DNA of 64,000 nt from NCBI GenBank assembly GCA_019426215.1, contig CM033400.1, positions 18,212,568 to 18,276,567 on the forward strand. Reading direction: 5' to 3'. The position numbers and the translations under genes were made by a program. This DNA comes from Buddleja alternifolia. Taxonomy: Eukaryota; Streptophyta; Magnoliopsida; Lamiales; Scrophulariaceae. This document shows, in pieces, positions 22,743 through 34,808 of the stretch (position 1 is its first letter; each line of letters begins with the position of its first letter). The notes below the pieces were generated by a model. That model had not been told where the DNA came from, did no database searches, and worked only from the letters and a program-made list of their open reading frames with translations.

Positions 22743-24935
22743 ATGGTTAACAATCCTCCTTCAACATTGCTTGAGAAAAACGTCATCACTGGACCAAATT
22801 ATACTGACTGGCTCAGGAATTTGAGGATTGTCCTAAGTTTAGAGTCCCTTAGCTATGTAATCGAAGTTGATAAACCAGCGTCCCCAGCTGAAGATGCTGA
22901 GGACAATGAACGTGAAGCATATAACACTTGGTGTAAAAATGATATTCGCGTGAAAGGTTATATGCTCGGCTCCATGAATAATGAACTGCAAAGATCCCAC
23001 AAGAACATGGATGACTCGAGGTCGATCATGATGCATCTCAAAGAGCTTTACGGAGAGCACAGTAGGACTGCTCGATATGAGATATGGAGAGAGCTCTTCA
23101 GAGCAAGGATGGGAGAATCAGATAAGATGGGGGACCATTTACTTAAAATGATTTCAATGATTGAGAGATTGGAAGCTCTAGATTTTTTCATGGATTTCTA
23201 CCTTCAAACTGATCTCATCCCGCAATCACTCCCTAGCTCTTTTTCCCAATTCATTGTGAACTTCAATATGAATTAGATCGAATGTATATTGGCTGGGCTA
23301 ATGAACAAACTGATTAGTGCCCAGGCAGGGACGGATCCAGGAATGAAACGTCGGGGGGACCGAATTACTACTGATAATTTTTTTGACAAAACTTGTAAAT
23401 AAATATTCAATTTTATTTTTAGTTTTAATAGATAAGTAAAATTACAATAATCACATGTAAAATTTTGACTTTTAATAAAAACATAAAGTAGTTGAAAATA
23501 TGCAAGCAATTCTTGAAAAAGTCTATTGAAATTGTATACGACGTTCTTTTATCAAATATAATATTCATTTATAATCGACTACGTATCAAGTTGACTATGA
23601 TTGAATAAAAAAATACATATAGAAATATATACTAAAAAAATATAATGACTTTGCCATTTTATTTCTAGATACAAGCAATTAGTTTTGAAAAAAATAAAGT
23701 TTTGCTCTTTACAACTCAAAGTATAATTAAGCAATTCAAGAAAATAACATTGAACCAAAGAAATAAAAGATAATTCAGCCGCAAAATTTCAATACTATTA
23801 TAATGCTAATTTTTCAAAAAAAAATATATAAAATAATAACCATTAAAATTAATAAAATCACTTTATGTTACCTTGTTGTGAATAAATCCAAAATAATTGA
23901 ATGATGCCGATAGACGTTTTTTGCCTTTAGATTTATAGATGTTGTACTTTTCTTCTAAAACATGCTTCTTAAAGCTTTTAAGTAAAATTAATTGTTAATT
24001 GTAATTTTAATCCTAACAAGTATATGAGAGAAATTTTAAAAATGAATAGTGGAGCTGTTAACAATTTAACTACATCTTTTCATTTTCTTACTTTTTTTTC
24101 AATGCAAGTATTTTTTTTAATTGAAAATAAGTATCTAATTTGAAAGAAAATAAGACTTCCGTTTTTAATTAAAATAGTCAAAATAATAGATATCTAATCT
24201 AAACAAATAAAAAGAAAAAGGGCAGGGAGTTGCACTAGTTTTGAACCCCATACCACTCGGACAAATGAGCAACTTATGAGGCCCAATACTGCCAATTGGA
24301 CCATTGCTTCTGCTTGAACAATTCTTAGCACCTTTATTTTATATTTTCTTGGAGGGGCCAATGCATAAACATATATAGACCCGATATTAAAAATTTGAAG
24401 TCTCGGAGGGGCCAAGGCCCCCCCGGCCCCCCTGGATCCGTCCCTGTGCCCAGGGCCAAATGAAACCAAAGGGAAAAGAGCCTGCTCTAGCCATCTCAAC
24501 CTCTGGAGGGACTTCGAGTTCTAACAAGAGAAAGAGGGGCAAGAAGAAGAAGGGAGCATTGAAGGCCGAGGGAAACATAGGAAAAGAAAAGGCTTCAAAG
24601 AAGTACAGAGGGCATGGGCCGAAGAAGACAGATATCTGTCTTTACTGCAAAGAGGCCGGTCACTGGAAGCGTGACTGCCCAAAGCTAAAGGCTGATACTG
24701 CTACAGGTATGGAACTTTATGTTTTAGGAACTAATTGTTCTATGACTATATTCTCCACTTCATGGATTCTAAACTCCAGAGCTAGCGCTCATGTCTGTGT
24801 TTTGAAACATGATCTGAAAAGAAGTAGGAGGCTCGAGGAGCAAGAAGTGATGATCCATGTAGGCAATGGACATAGTGTGGCAGCTACTCACAGAGGATCT
24901 AATTCTTTATTTTTATCTACTGGACATTTACTAGA
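22743..24935 (+). pseudogene. Copia-C gag and start of protease, interrupted by a hAT element
   Basis: ATG at 22743 gives MVNNPPSTLLEKNVITG, followed by a copia Gag core alignable with Copia-A (blocks GPNYTDWL, ELQRSHKNMDD, RTARYEIWRELF). A TAG at 23274-23276 stops it. The hAT element (23326-24446) interrupts it next. After that a Lys-rich segment leads to a CCHC knuckle CLYCKEAGHWKRDC (about 24640-24680) and a protease start whose active site reads LNSRASAHVC, so the catalytic Asp-Ser-Gly is lost. The sequence then jumps near 24935 to the end of RT. Confidence 0.88.
23326..24446. mobile_element. Non-autonomous hAT-type DNA transposon (1121 bp)
   Basis: Perfect 15-bp terminal inverted repeats, CAGGGACGGATCCAG at 23326-23340 and CTGGATCCGTCCCTG at 24432-24446. 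Flanked by a perfect 8-bp target duplication TGCCCAGG at 23318-23325 and 24447-24454. An 8-bp duplication with CA...TG-type ends is the hAT signature. The interior is AT-rich and has no transposase ORF, so it depends on another element. A G/C-rich subterminal block (ggggccaaggccccccc) sits inside the right end. Confidence 0.93.
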
Positions 24936-25699
24936 TCGATGAGTCCTCAAAGTGAGGATCATCGTAAGAGAATGGGTAGAGTCCCCTATGCATCAGCAGT
25001 GGAAGTCTTATGTACGCTATGTTATGTACGAGACCAGACATTGCCTGCGCTGTGAGTGTGGTAAGTAGGTTTCAAGCTAACCTAGGGGAAAAGCATTGGA
25101 TTTATGTGAAGTGTATCCTTAAGTACATGAGAAGAACTAAGAATATGTGTTTGACATATGGAGATGGGGAACAAAAGGTGAAAGATTATACTGAGACTGA
25201 CTTCCAGTCTGATGTCGATGACTGTAAGTCCACCTCGGGGTTTGTATTAACTTTAAACGGTGGAGCAGTGACTTGGAAAAATTCTAAGCATAGCACGACG
25301 GCTGACTCAACCACCGAGGATGAGTACGTGGATGCCTCAGAGGTGGCCAAAGAGGTTGTTTGGATAAAGAAGTTTGTAGCTGAACTTCAAGTGGTTCCTA
25401 GCATGGAGCTCCCGTTGCCACTATTCTGTGACAACAATGGAGCCATCGCGCAAACTAAGAAACCCAGGTCTCACAATAGATCTAAACACATTGAGAGAAG
25501 ATACCACATCATTAGAGAGATCGTTGGAAGAGGCGACATCGCCGTGCAGAGAATAGATTCAGCAAATAACGTTGCTGACCCACTGACCAAGCTACTATCA
25601 CAGGCGGATGACATCTTGAGAAGATGGGTATTAGATACCATAGCGATTGGCATTGAGTGCAAGTGGGAGAGTGTTAGGATTATGCCCTCCATGCCATAG
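24936..25699 (+). pseudogene. Copia-C RT-end and RNase H fragment
   Basis: Begins with the RT/RNase H connection (VPYASAVEV...CTRPDIACAVSVVSRF) and runs through RNase H motifs FQSDVDDCKSTSGFV, TTADSTTEDEYVDA and KHIERRYHIIREIVGRGD to a stop at 25697-25699, which lies 28 bp inside the 3' LTR. Open from 25010. The fusion to protease sequence at its left shows that integrase and most of RT were deleted. The closest relative in the window is Copia-A pol. Confidence 0.88.
25659..25671 (+). other. Polypurine tract of Copia-C
   Basis: GCAAGTGGGAGAG directly before the LTR start TGTTAGG at 25672. It overlaps the end of the pol reading frame. Confidence 0.85.
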
Positions 25700-26371
25700 A
25701 GGAATTAGATTATTAGGGCATTCACCTTTATGTTGTACAAACTCTTATTCTTTAATAAAGGCATAGTTTTGTTCATATCAATCTTGATGGCATTAATATA
25801 AGTATTGAACAAATAAGTCCAAGGTAATCAAGAGGTAGATTCTACTACTCAATGGTTGAGGAGATGGACACTAGAAGTATCGGTTCTTTGTTTACTTAAA
25901 CTAGAGTTCGCAAGTTGACGAGTCTTAATAGGGCATTAAGACCAGACTTGTATGATGCAAGCTTTGACAAGGGGTGTCAGTCGGTCACCTTGGATGGTGG
26001 GAGCTTGGTCATAGATATCTCAATGGAATTGATATATTCGAACACGGCTCGCTGTAATTCAATCACATGGGTAATTACTCTTGGATCGTCCATGATTGAA
26101 TTACTGGTTGCGGTAGTGTGCGTGAGCCTTAGACCTGAGAATTCACGAAAATTGGACTTGTGACAATGAACGAGTTATTAGAGTAGTTAGATCCATTTCA
26201 CCCTTTGTTAGGATCAACCTCGAAGTGCGGTTCAGAAGGACAAGTGGTAATTGTTTGGTGATTGTCAATAGAGGATTCACTGTCTCGGGTAGTAATGAGT
26301 TCACGTCCTATGCGATTGTAGGTGATGAAATTATAAGTCTTTGGCCAAAGCATGAGAACTAACTTATGTAT

Positions 26372-29300
26372 TGTAACATCCTATATTTTCGTCTCCTAAT
26401 TTTATAAGCTAAGGTAAGAGATATAATTCTCGTTAATTAGATTTCGTGATTTATTCGATTCTATTGTCTTCCTAGACTAAAGTGAATTAGGTGATACAGA
26501 ATTGGTCTACTCGATCTTGTGGATATTCTTAGGCATTAAAATTCTGGTAGAGGCTTTCTTGATTTGGGGCAAATAAAAGAATCTCCAAAATTTTGAGGAT
26601 CAAAGTGAAATTATTATAAAGGAAAAGGACCAATCTTTGGTGGGCATATATTAAGTATATTATACGTTTTATGTCTGAATTGGAAGTGGATATAAAGTCT
26701 AGTGGATTGAACTGAACATTTCATAAACGTTTGGGGTCAAATTGTAAAACTAAAAAGGTACAAGGACCAAATTTTAATTTTTGAGGAAAAGATATTGCTG
26801 GATGATAAGAAGCAGATGAAAATCTTACACCTCCTGCTTTCCCAAGTGCTGCATGGTTTGATAGGATTCCTCCACATCCTCATAATTACACACATTTAGC
26901 CACCTAGCATGACATGCACGTCTACCCTCATTTATCTTGTTTATACTACAATACAAGCATAATTTCTTTAGAAGCTCTCTCTGCATATCGTTATTTCCAG
27001 AGCAGAAACCCAAAACAAAAAAAAAAAAAAAAAAATGAGAGCCAACCCCTGCAAAGAAAACAACTTAACCATTCCTTCCTTACAGCTAAAAATGCAGTCT
27101 GCGCAGTGTTTCGAGATCATCGATTTGAAGGCTCAAAAATATCCAAATTTAGTGTAATTGGTCTTAGTTTCTTCCTAAGAGATAGAGGAATAATAAGGTT
27201 ATTTTGGATTCTACACATAAGTTCTTAATTGGTCACAAAGGTCGTCCAACCGTGAGCCTTTTGCACAGAGATAAAATCTGCTGCTGGGGAAATTTTGGCT
27301 AGCTATGGATTGGAAGTGGGTTAATTCATCTCTCTCAGTGTTAGGTATCAAATCCTCAGACCTCTAGTGATATATTAATCATACTTTATTTGGGTTATTG
27401 GCTAGGTTGTTAGGTTCTTGTATACATGGTATGAAAAGAGGGAACTAGAATTACAATTTCTGAATTTGTTTTTGTGGCTGTATTTAGGCGACTAAGTGTG
27501 TGAATTCCTTTATGTAAAATTTTTTAGAGAGTTATTTTCATGTCTAAAAGCTACCTGGAAAATTTTGGAAAGATTGGAGCTGTTTTGGATTTTATAAAAG
27601 TCTTGAAATAAAGCTGCCAGGCCGGGTGACGGGATTTTAAAAAGTTTCTATTTTAAGCTTAATTATCATACTTCGAGTTTTCCTTTTACTTGTAAACTTT
27701 TATAATACAATTATATATGTGTTGGGAGTGTTTCAACATATTTTTAGAATTTCTAAAGGAATAGGGGATTTTATAAAACTCTTTGAAACCGGATTGCCGG
27801 TCCTGCAAAATCTCCCGGGTCTGTCATATTTGGGTGAGTAAATCACCTATCTAAAGATGTCGATTAAAGCTGATATTTTTATGTCAAGTTTGGACATGTT
27901 ACGCCTCTGGCTCTATGAAATTTTAAAGCAAAATAAGTCTTAGAAAATTTATAATAATTTTTGAGATAACGCTGCGCAAATATGTAGCTTGCTTGAGACT
28001 TGTATGAATCGTATGGCCCATATGTTTGGATACTACTACATCTATAGGATGACTTGTTGTATTTGGTTGGATTATAAAGTATTATAAGTTAAGAATATAA
28101 CAGTGTATTTGGATAGCAGTATAGATCTGTGGTTCAGACGAGACACGAGGCGACGATGCCAAGTTGTAACGGTGACGGTTTCTATTCCATTCTTCTTGCT
28201 TGACTTTTGCTTTACCTACTTTCATATATATCAATGGACTGCCTTGCTTCTACGATTATCTTATCGGTACCGTTGGTGTGTGATTCCGATGATCGTAAAT
28301 TCTTGAAAATCTCGTTCGATTCAATATCTCATTTTCCTCGGTGATTATTCCTTTTGCGTCTATAGTACATGTCGTGCCTCGAAATGGTCTTCGTTCTGAT
28401 AGTTGTCAATTACCTTATGTCTTGTCGTACCAATACCTAGTTCGTATCTCTCATCATCTTGTTGAGACCATTGTACTTCTTGGCTCTACTCCGTCGGCTA
28501 AGGGAGCTAAGTGCTACGCCGTGGGAGCCACCTCTTGAGGCTTCGGCGCAAAGTGCTACACGGCGGGAGTCACCTCTAGAGTCCCGATGTCCGGCATCCA
28601 TCCGTGATGTGTCATTTTCTTGATGTCAAGCGACTCATAAAGACAGAGTGAAGGGAGCTAAGTGCTACACCGTGGGAGCCACCTCTTGAGGCTTTGGTGC
28701 AAAGTGCTACACGGTGGGAACCACCTCTAGAGTCCCGACACCTATAGATCAGTGAAGGAAGCTAAGTGTTATGCGGGACAAAGTGTTACGCAACAGCGAG
28801 AGCCACCTCTTAAGCCCGTAGGAGCCACCTCTAGAGTCCCGACACTTGAAACCATATGGTATGCATAGAAAGGTGTGAAGTCTCCCACTGGTATGGGACA
28901 ATGGGGAGACGGAACACAATCGTTTGACATGAGTTCTAAAGTACACGAGTTGTTTTCTTTGTTCTTACTATGTTTCGATACTCGATTGTTCGCCCTTGTG
29001 ATATCTTGATTGATTCATTTACTTGCTTCTATATATGCTTGTCTCTGTTATAATCTTCCACTACAGATTCCACTTCAAGGATAAAAGGTAAATCAAACCA
29101 TTAGCTTTCCTCATTGAGTCATTCGGACTCACCCCTCCTTTATGTCTTCCTTTTCAGATAAGCTTAGTATGTCGGATACGAATGGAGAAATGAGGAGTAA
29201 AGGGAGCATTAGTTCATTGCTATTAGAGGGAGTTATGTTTTGGGATGTATAATTGGATATGTAAGATTGATGAGAATTTATTGTTGATTTATTTGGAATG

Positions 29301-29547
29301 TAAAAGTTTAATTTTAGCAGATAAAGATTTGGCATAGTTTTGACGCTTAGCGCTGGCTCGAGAAAGGACGGTCTCCTGGATCGAGCTAGCATCGCGGTGT
29401 GGCGGGCCACAAGTGGTCTGTGGATGCCACATGTATAGCACATAAGAGTAGTTCAGTACTTTCATCTTACTATGATTCCCTAAAGCACAGCATCGAGTCC
29501 TATGAGTTTGACATAATCCATGACTCTCACTCGATCAGGATGTTACA
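26372..29547. mobile_element. Gypsy-type solo LTR (3.2 kb)
   Basis: Ends are TGTAACATCCT and AGGATGTTACA, an 11-bp perfect inverted repeat with TG...CA, typical of long Ty3/gypsy LTRs. No gag or pol is inside, so it is probably a solo LTR left by LTR-LTR recombination. It holds a poly(A) run near 27019-27036 and a three-copy tandem repeat. The five bases on the two sides (TGTAT, ATGAA) do not match. Family placement (possibly Tekay/Del-like) is a guess. Confidence 0.7.
28501..28850. repeat. Three-copy imperfect tandem repeat inside the gypsy LTR
   Basis: Units start at about 28501, 28652 and 28756 with ag(g)gagctaagtg(c/t)ta, each containing gtgggagccacctc and ending ctagagtcccga. The first unit is longer, about 150 bp; the third is rearranged. 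Confidence 0.75.
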
Positions 29548-30475
29548 ATGAAGAGGGCTTATACTCACATGGTATCTGTGACCTAAAGGTTCGTATTGAT
29601 CTATTCATTTCAATTGGGTTTAGATGTGAGTCCACGTGACTGGCATAATGACACTCACATTCTTGGTTTCCTCTCAATGCCAATTGAGATGAACCTAGAG
29701 AGTCGTTCTTAAAAGGAATTGAGCGAAGAAAATTCTTTCGTTGTCAAAAACATAAATTAGGTAATTTGCTATTTGATGAGCAAATTAATTTATTTGATTA
29801 ATTGGATTAATGGAAATAAATTAATAATAAATAATTAGATGTATTTATTATGAACACATTAATTTATTTGATTAATTAAATTAATGGAAATAAATAATTA
29901 TAATAAATAAATAGACTTATTTATTATACTCATCCTTTTGTTAAATTATTAGATTATTTAATTTAGATGATTTTAATTAGTATAATATTTTAATTGGATT
30001 AAAATATGTTGGACCTAATTAATAATTGGACTAAGTTGAAAGTCAACTTAGCCCAATAAGGATGAAAGAGGCGTGTGTTTGGCATGTTGGAGGAGTTGGA
30101 TGGGCTCAAGGAATTAGTTAATTCCAAGCCACTAGTTCAGTCAAAACCTAACTCTCACATTAGACTTGACAGCAAAGAAAGAAGAAAAAAAAATCTCTCT
30201 CCTCCCCTCAAATAAGCCGTCGGCCATAGTGGTGAAAAGGTGGTGGATTTTTCTTCAAAGTTCGTTCCGGCGTGATATCTAGAGGCAGCAGTTTGGAATT
30301 GCTACTACCCCAAAGATCAAGTCTCTTATCAAATCAAAAGGTTAGTGAAAAGATGAAGTTAGATTTCATCAGTATATTATTTTCGAAATGTGCATAAAAA
30401 TAAATAAAACCCAAAAATGATCCCATTGTGTATGTTTTTCTCGTTTCCGCTGCGCATGAACTAGGATTCACAACA

Positions 30476-31099
30476 TTATATTGCTTTGTGTTTTAATCTT
30501 GTGCTTGATGTTCATGTGTTTGGCCAACATATGTAAGAATTAATGTTTAATTTATCTGTTCGGGAGAAAGTAAATTAAGGTGCAAAAAGGACTAATAACA
30601 TCTTCTAAGTCAGTTGATGCTAGGGATAGCTACATACTCCGAATGCTGCTAGCCAGATTTATTTGGAAGAATCTGAATTAATTTGGGATTTTTTTTTGTT
30701 TTTAACGCATACAAGAAAGATTGCTACACCCAATCTAGTATAGGTGATCATGAGCGAGGGATCGAATTGATAATACTCTTAAGGAATTTTTCACCTTAGC
30801 AATATTTATCTGAAATACTAGAATACTTATATAACGAGATTTGATTAATTTGTGTCGACGCATGTGTCTTAGTTGCTTTTTATCTATTGATTTTCGCATA
30901 TCTTTAATTATTGTTTTAATTGATATTTTATGATTTATTTTCCTTTAAGTCTACAATTGCTTGATTTAATTTACTGTTTTCGCTATAACACAAATCTCTG
31001 TGGGTTCGGCATCCCGGACTTAATTGTCTACTTATTACTACACACTATTAGTCCTCTTGCTATTAAATACATGACTGGGTTATCGTGCATCAATTCCAA
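30476..31099. other. Unassigned stretch, possible LTR fragment
   Basis: No gene. The run ctctgtgggttcggcatccc (30996-31015) followed by short lines of cytosine-poor sequence resembles the ends of some long gypsy LTRs (Athila/Tat type), from memory. No borders or duplication were found. Confidence 0.3.
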
Positions 31100-32690
31100 A
31101 GGGCATGAACATGAGAACGAGGGAGCTCTGAAATGTCGAAAGTAAGGGAGGCAGAGAGATTGAGGATAGAGCGCGGTTTGATGATACCTGATTTTGAATG
31201 AGTAGTCATAGGATGAAATGGTGGAAGGGGAGGATTAGACGGAGCAGTCGCGGGATGAGAGGGAGAAAAATCGGGAGGAGGACCGAGCGAGGCACGAGAC
31301 GGCGGGGACGGGGCAGCCAGTTCGAGAGGAGGGAGGGAATTTGTCGCAGACGGCATAGAGGAAAAGGATTGTGCATGACGAATAAGAGAAGAGAACTCAT
31401 CGTCTGTATGAAGAAAATCATAGGAGGAGGATTAAAGGAAGAAAAAGAGAAAACGTTTTCATCAAACTTCACATGCCTAGAAATAATAATTTTATTACTA
31501 TAAAGATCAAGAGTGGAACGAGGAGCTAGCTTGTGAGGAGCAGTAGAGGATATATTCGGATAGCACAGACAGCCAAAAACAAGTAAATGATCCTAAGAGG
31601 GAAAACATTATATAAAATTTCGAAAGGAGTACGAAGAGATAGAGTGGTGGTGGGAAGAATATTTAAAAAGATGAGTAGCCATATTGAGAGCTTCGACCCA
31701 AATAGAGGAGGGGAGCATGGCTTGAAAAAGTAATGTTCGAATAATATTGTTCACGAATTGTATAGTTCGTTCCGCTTTTCCATTTTGTTGTGACATGTGT
31801 GGACAAGAGAAACGAAAATTAATACCATTTTGATTAAAAAATTCATGAAATTTTTTATTATCAAATTGTCCACCATGGTCACATTGAAACTTACGAATGT
31901 TGTGATTAAATTGAGTTTTAACATAAGAATAAAAGTTTACAAAAATGTTAAAAACATCAGATTTATGCCGTAAAGGAAAAACCCAAAGAAAATGAAAAAA
32001 ATCATCGAGAAAAATAATATAATAGCAAAAACCATTCAAACTAGAAACGGGATAAGTCCACAAATTCGAATGAACAATGTCAAACAAACAACTACTAGAT
32101 GAAATAGAATTAGAAAAAGAAAGACGTTTGTACTTTTCAAGCTGACAAGCTTGACATAAAGTACTAAAGTTTGGCTTATTACATGGAATAAAATTTCTAG
32201 AACAAAGAAAATGAAAAATAGAGGATTCGGGGTGGCCAAGACGACGATGCTAGATGTCAGAAGAAACGTGAAGTAAAGCTTGACGGGTAGAGTCGGTGGA
32301 AGAGGTGGAACGCATTGGATATAAGTCGCCCTCGCTATCACTCTGGAAATTAACTCGCCGGACTTAAGATCCTTCATAGAAAAACCATAAGGGTCAAACT
32401 CTATAGAACAGTGATTATCGCGAGTAAGTTGATGAACAGAGACAAGATTTTTAACTCGACCTGGAGAAACCAAAATATTTTTAAGGTGCAAGGGGCGAGT
32501 AGTGGAGGGGAGGAAAAACGAGCCAATAGAATGGACCGGAATAGCATCACCATTACCAACCATGATTGATTTAGATAAAGCACATGGCATGAGATTATGC
32601 ACGTTACCTGGTTAGGGGACATGTGAGATGTCATCCCAATGTCCATATACCAGTCCTCGTCAGGCTGCTGAAGTGTCATATTCTGAAACA
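31100..32690 (-). pseudogene. Copia-D protease and integrase, 3'-truncated
   Basis: The protease site reads DWYMDIGMTSHMSP (complement of about 32615-32660), with Ile where the catalytic motif should have Thr or Ser. Integrase core with IVHSNLW and the DHGGQFDNKKF and QQNGKAERT blocks is open in 31608-32087. A C-terminal piece, HVKFDENVFSF, is at 31430-31472. Frameshifts separate the pieces. It stops before RT. Confidence 0.8.
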
Positions 32691-33854
32691 GCAAAGAAAG
32701 GTCCGTTGTTTGCTGGACAAGAAAAGACGGTGATTGAGCGACGGGAGCAGGAGAAGGAGACCAGGCAGGATGAGAATGGGAGACAACCAACGGGAGATGG
32801 TCGTATGCTGGCAGGCCGGGACTCGGAAGGAGACCGGGCTGATTTGATGGTGGTGGTGCTTTCCAGTGATGCTGAGATGGATGAGTGAATTGTTGAGCAG
32901 TAAATGAGGAAGCCGGGGACCCAGAAGGTGGCTGGAAGGGTCCAAGGAGATGAGGTCCTGACGGAGTGTGCTGAACATATTGTAGAGAGATCCGGGATGT
33001 GGGAGATGGGCCAGGGGACAATGGGCTACTTGGAGAAAAACCCGAAGATGGACCGTTAGGCGGTGCTCCACCATGGTTAAAGTTACGTCCCTGATTTTTA
33101 CCTTTGTTTCTATTATTACGATTTGTAGCGACCAGGTTGGTTTTGAGTGTATAAGGCCGTGTTTGAGATGGGAGAGGGGAAAGAGGTATGAAAACGATTT
33201 TCCCGAGTTTCATGAGTTAACAACAAATTACGAACATCAGAAAATGAGGGAAAAGGTTTTATAGTGGTGATGATGGTAACTAGAAGAAGATATGACTCAG
33301 GGAGACCTTGAAGAAGCTGAAGAATAATGTCTTAGTCTGACACAGGAGTAACCAAATTGGCCAAAGTATCAGCCATGGACTTCATTTCTTGACAATAATG
33401 AGAAATTGATAAAGAGCCTTTTTGAAAATTTCTATAACGCTCATTAACTTGCATTGGAAGTGATGGTTTATTATTTCGGAAATTATCCTCAATAGTAAAC
33501 CAAACTTCACTAGCAATAGCGGTTTCAAGATTCATATTTTTCTGGAGTTTAATGCCAATGGTAGAATAAAACCATCGTTTGATCGTTGAATCAAAAGCAA
33601 ACCAGTCATGATCATTCATCTTTTGGTTTAGATTTACCGGTTAAGTGCTCAATGACATAGTAACTACGACAGACATCTAAAAACATTATTCGCCACAATT
33701 TATAATTTGAATCTTGATCAGAAAGTTTAAAACCGAAAGATTGAAAAATATTACACGCATGAAGAGCCGGGTGAAGGGGTGGGGGACGATTGGTTTCGGG
33801 TGTGGGATGAGTGATTTTGGCTGGATTGGTAAGGGTTTCATCGGTTTGAGACAT
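32691..33854 (-). pseudogene. Copia-D gag
   Basis: ATG complement at 33852-33854 (MSQTDETL). Contains the copia Gag core (NYKLWRIMF, then IKRWFYSTI, then NERYRNFQKGSLSISHY) split by a frameshift near 33615, and a long Gly/Pro/Ser-rich tail (to about 32700) with a basic NRNNRNKGKNQG segment but no CCHC knuckle. Joined in phase to the protease region. Confidence 0.78.
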
Positions 33855-34144
33855 GATAGGATCGCAATACAAATACGATAAACGCAAGAAATATAAGAAT
33901 AAAAAACAAGAAACGAATACCTTTGACCATGAGAAGAGAGGCCGACGGTTGGAGGTTGTTTAGTGGAAGAATTTTACGTTGAGGGGAAGACAACGACTTG
34001 AGAAGGGAGTGGAAACGGCTGAAAGGTTCAGCGGAGAGGCGGCACGGCAGTGCTGGTGACACGGGGATGGAGGCAGTGCAGGGAGGAGCGCGGCAAGCAA
34101 GCAGCCGAGTAGAGAGAAAAAAAATTCTAGGATTTAGGATATTA

Positions 34145-34157
34145 GGCTCTGATACCA
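34145..34157 (-). other. Primer-binding site of Copia-D
   Basis: ggctctgatacca, the complement of TGGTATCAGAGCC, directly beside the LTR at 34158. Confidence 0.88.
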
Positions 34158-34316
34158 TATTGGAATAAATCCCCCTTGTGTATTATTCCATAAAAACCAA
34201 TATATATAGTGTCTTACAAAAGAAATATAAAAGGAAATATACCTAGTCTACTAAACAAGAATTAATATAAAAGAAATAATAATAATAAGCATAAATAAAC
34301 TAAATATATTTTAACA
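34158..34316 (-). repeat. Copia-D 5' LTR (159 bp)
   Basis: Reads tattggaataaatccc at the inner end (TG of the border mutated to TA) and ttttaaca at the outer end. Very AT-rich. The partner LTR is missing. Confidence 0.7.
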
Positions 34317-34356
34317 CTTATAAGATCCAAACATATGTTATTGTGGATATGTTCGT

Positions 34357-34800
34357 AGGGGCTGTTCATCGGTTGATTCGGTCCCAAATAGAACCGAAAA
34401 TTTGGCTAACCGACAATTCGGTTTTTTGAAAACGCGAACTGAAAAAGTTCAGTTCGGTTCAGTTCGGGCAAAACTGAAATTATCAAAAAATAAATAAAAA
34501 AAATCGAAAAAATGGAAAAATCAGCTTCAGTTGCATTATTTCAAAAAAATCCACCTCATAAAAAAAATTCACTTTTTTTCTTTTCCTATAAGTTGTCACT
34601 AGGAAACACACTTTTTATAATTTTTAGTCTATATTATAATATATAAAAATAAAAAAAATATGGTTATCAGTTAACTGAACCGAACCGAAAACCGAACCGA
34701 ATTTTTCGGTTCGGTTTTAGTTCGAATCGAATTCTTGATTTTCAGTCAGGTTCAGCCGGTTAACCGAATTTTCGATTTTTATGAACACCCCTATATGATC
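34357..34800. mobile_element. Short hAT/MITE-like element upstream of the host gene
   Basis: Left end aggggctgttcat and right part atgaacacccct are inverted repeats (one mismatch). The interior repeats ggttcggtt-type sequence and its complement. The identical octamer ATGTTCGT flanks it at 34349-34356 and 34801-34808, as expected for a hAT-type 8-bp duplication, but the right end then carries 8 bases (atatgatc) beyond the inverted repeat. No transposase. Confidence 0.65.
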
Positions 34801-34808
34801 ATGTTCGT

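Larger units (their letters stand above)
11949..30475 (+). mobile_element. Copia-C, old + strand Ty1/copia element, heavily nested and deleted
   Basis: Host element of the left block. Its pieces are the last 16 bp of the 5' LTR (11949-11964), PBS (11966-11977), leader (11978-12800 plus 21807-22742), gag (22743 onward), an RT-end/RNase H fragment, PPT (25659-25671) and 3' LTR (25672-30475 less its insert). The 5' LTR remnant reads ggattcacaaca, as does the 3' LTR end at 30464-30475. Insertions: Sire-1, Copia-A, a hAT element and a gypsy solo LTR. An internal deletion near 24935 removed integrase and most of RT. Gag and RNase H are close relatives of Copia-A. Confidence 0.85.
25672..30475 (+). 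repeat. Copia-C 3' LTR, split by a solo LTR
   Basis: Two parts, 25672-26371 and 29548-30475, together about 1.63 kb. Begins TGTTAGGATTATGCCC and ends ggattcacaaca, the same end seen at 11953-11964. The sequence gttagatccatttcaccctttg (split here as gttagatcc and atttcaccctttg) corresponds, inverted, to the Copia-A LTR, showing kinship of the two families. Confidence 0.85.
31100..34316 (-). mobile_element. Copia-D, truncated - strand copia element with short LTR
   Basis: On the - strand: LTR 34316-34158, PBS 34157-34145, gag from 33854, protease, integrase, then it ends near 31100 before RT. A 159-bp LTR and the integrase block SCPHMSQQNGKAERT are characteristic of the Ale/Retrofit copia lineage; that assignment is from family knowledge. 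RT, RNase H and the other LTR are absent. Confidence 0.82.

Noticed and set aside
24194..24578. - strand ORFs over the hAT element and gag
   Set aside because: They cross the transposon border and have no recognisable domain; composition artefact.
26914..28538. Several short ORFs in the gypsy solo LTR
   Set aside because: No domain, inside an LTR.
28501..28850. Spaced repeats as a CRISPR-like array
   Set aside because: Ordinary degenerate tandem repeats inside a plant LTR.
31198..31503. Arg-rich + strand ORF
   Set aside because: Antisense of Copia-D integrase; no support.
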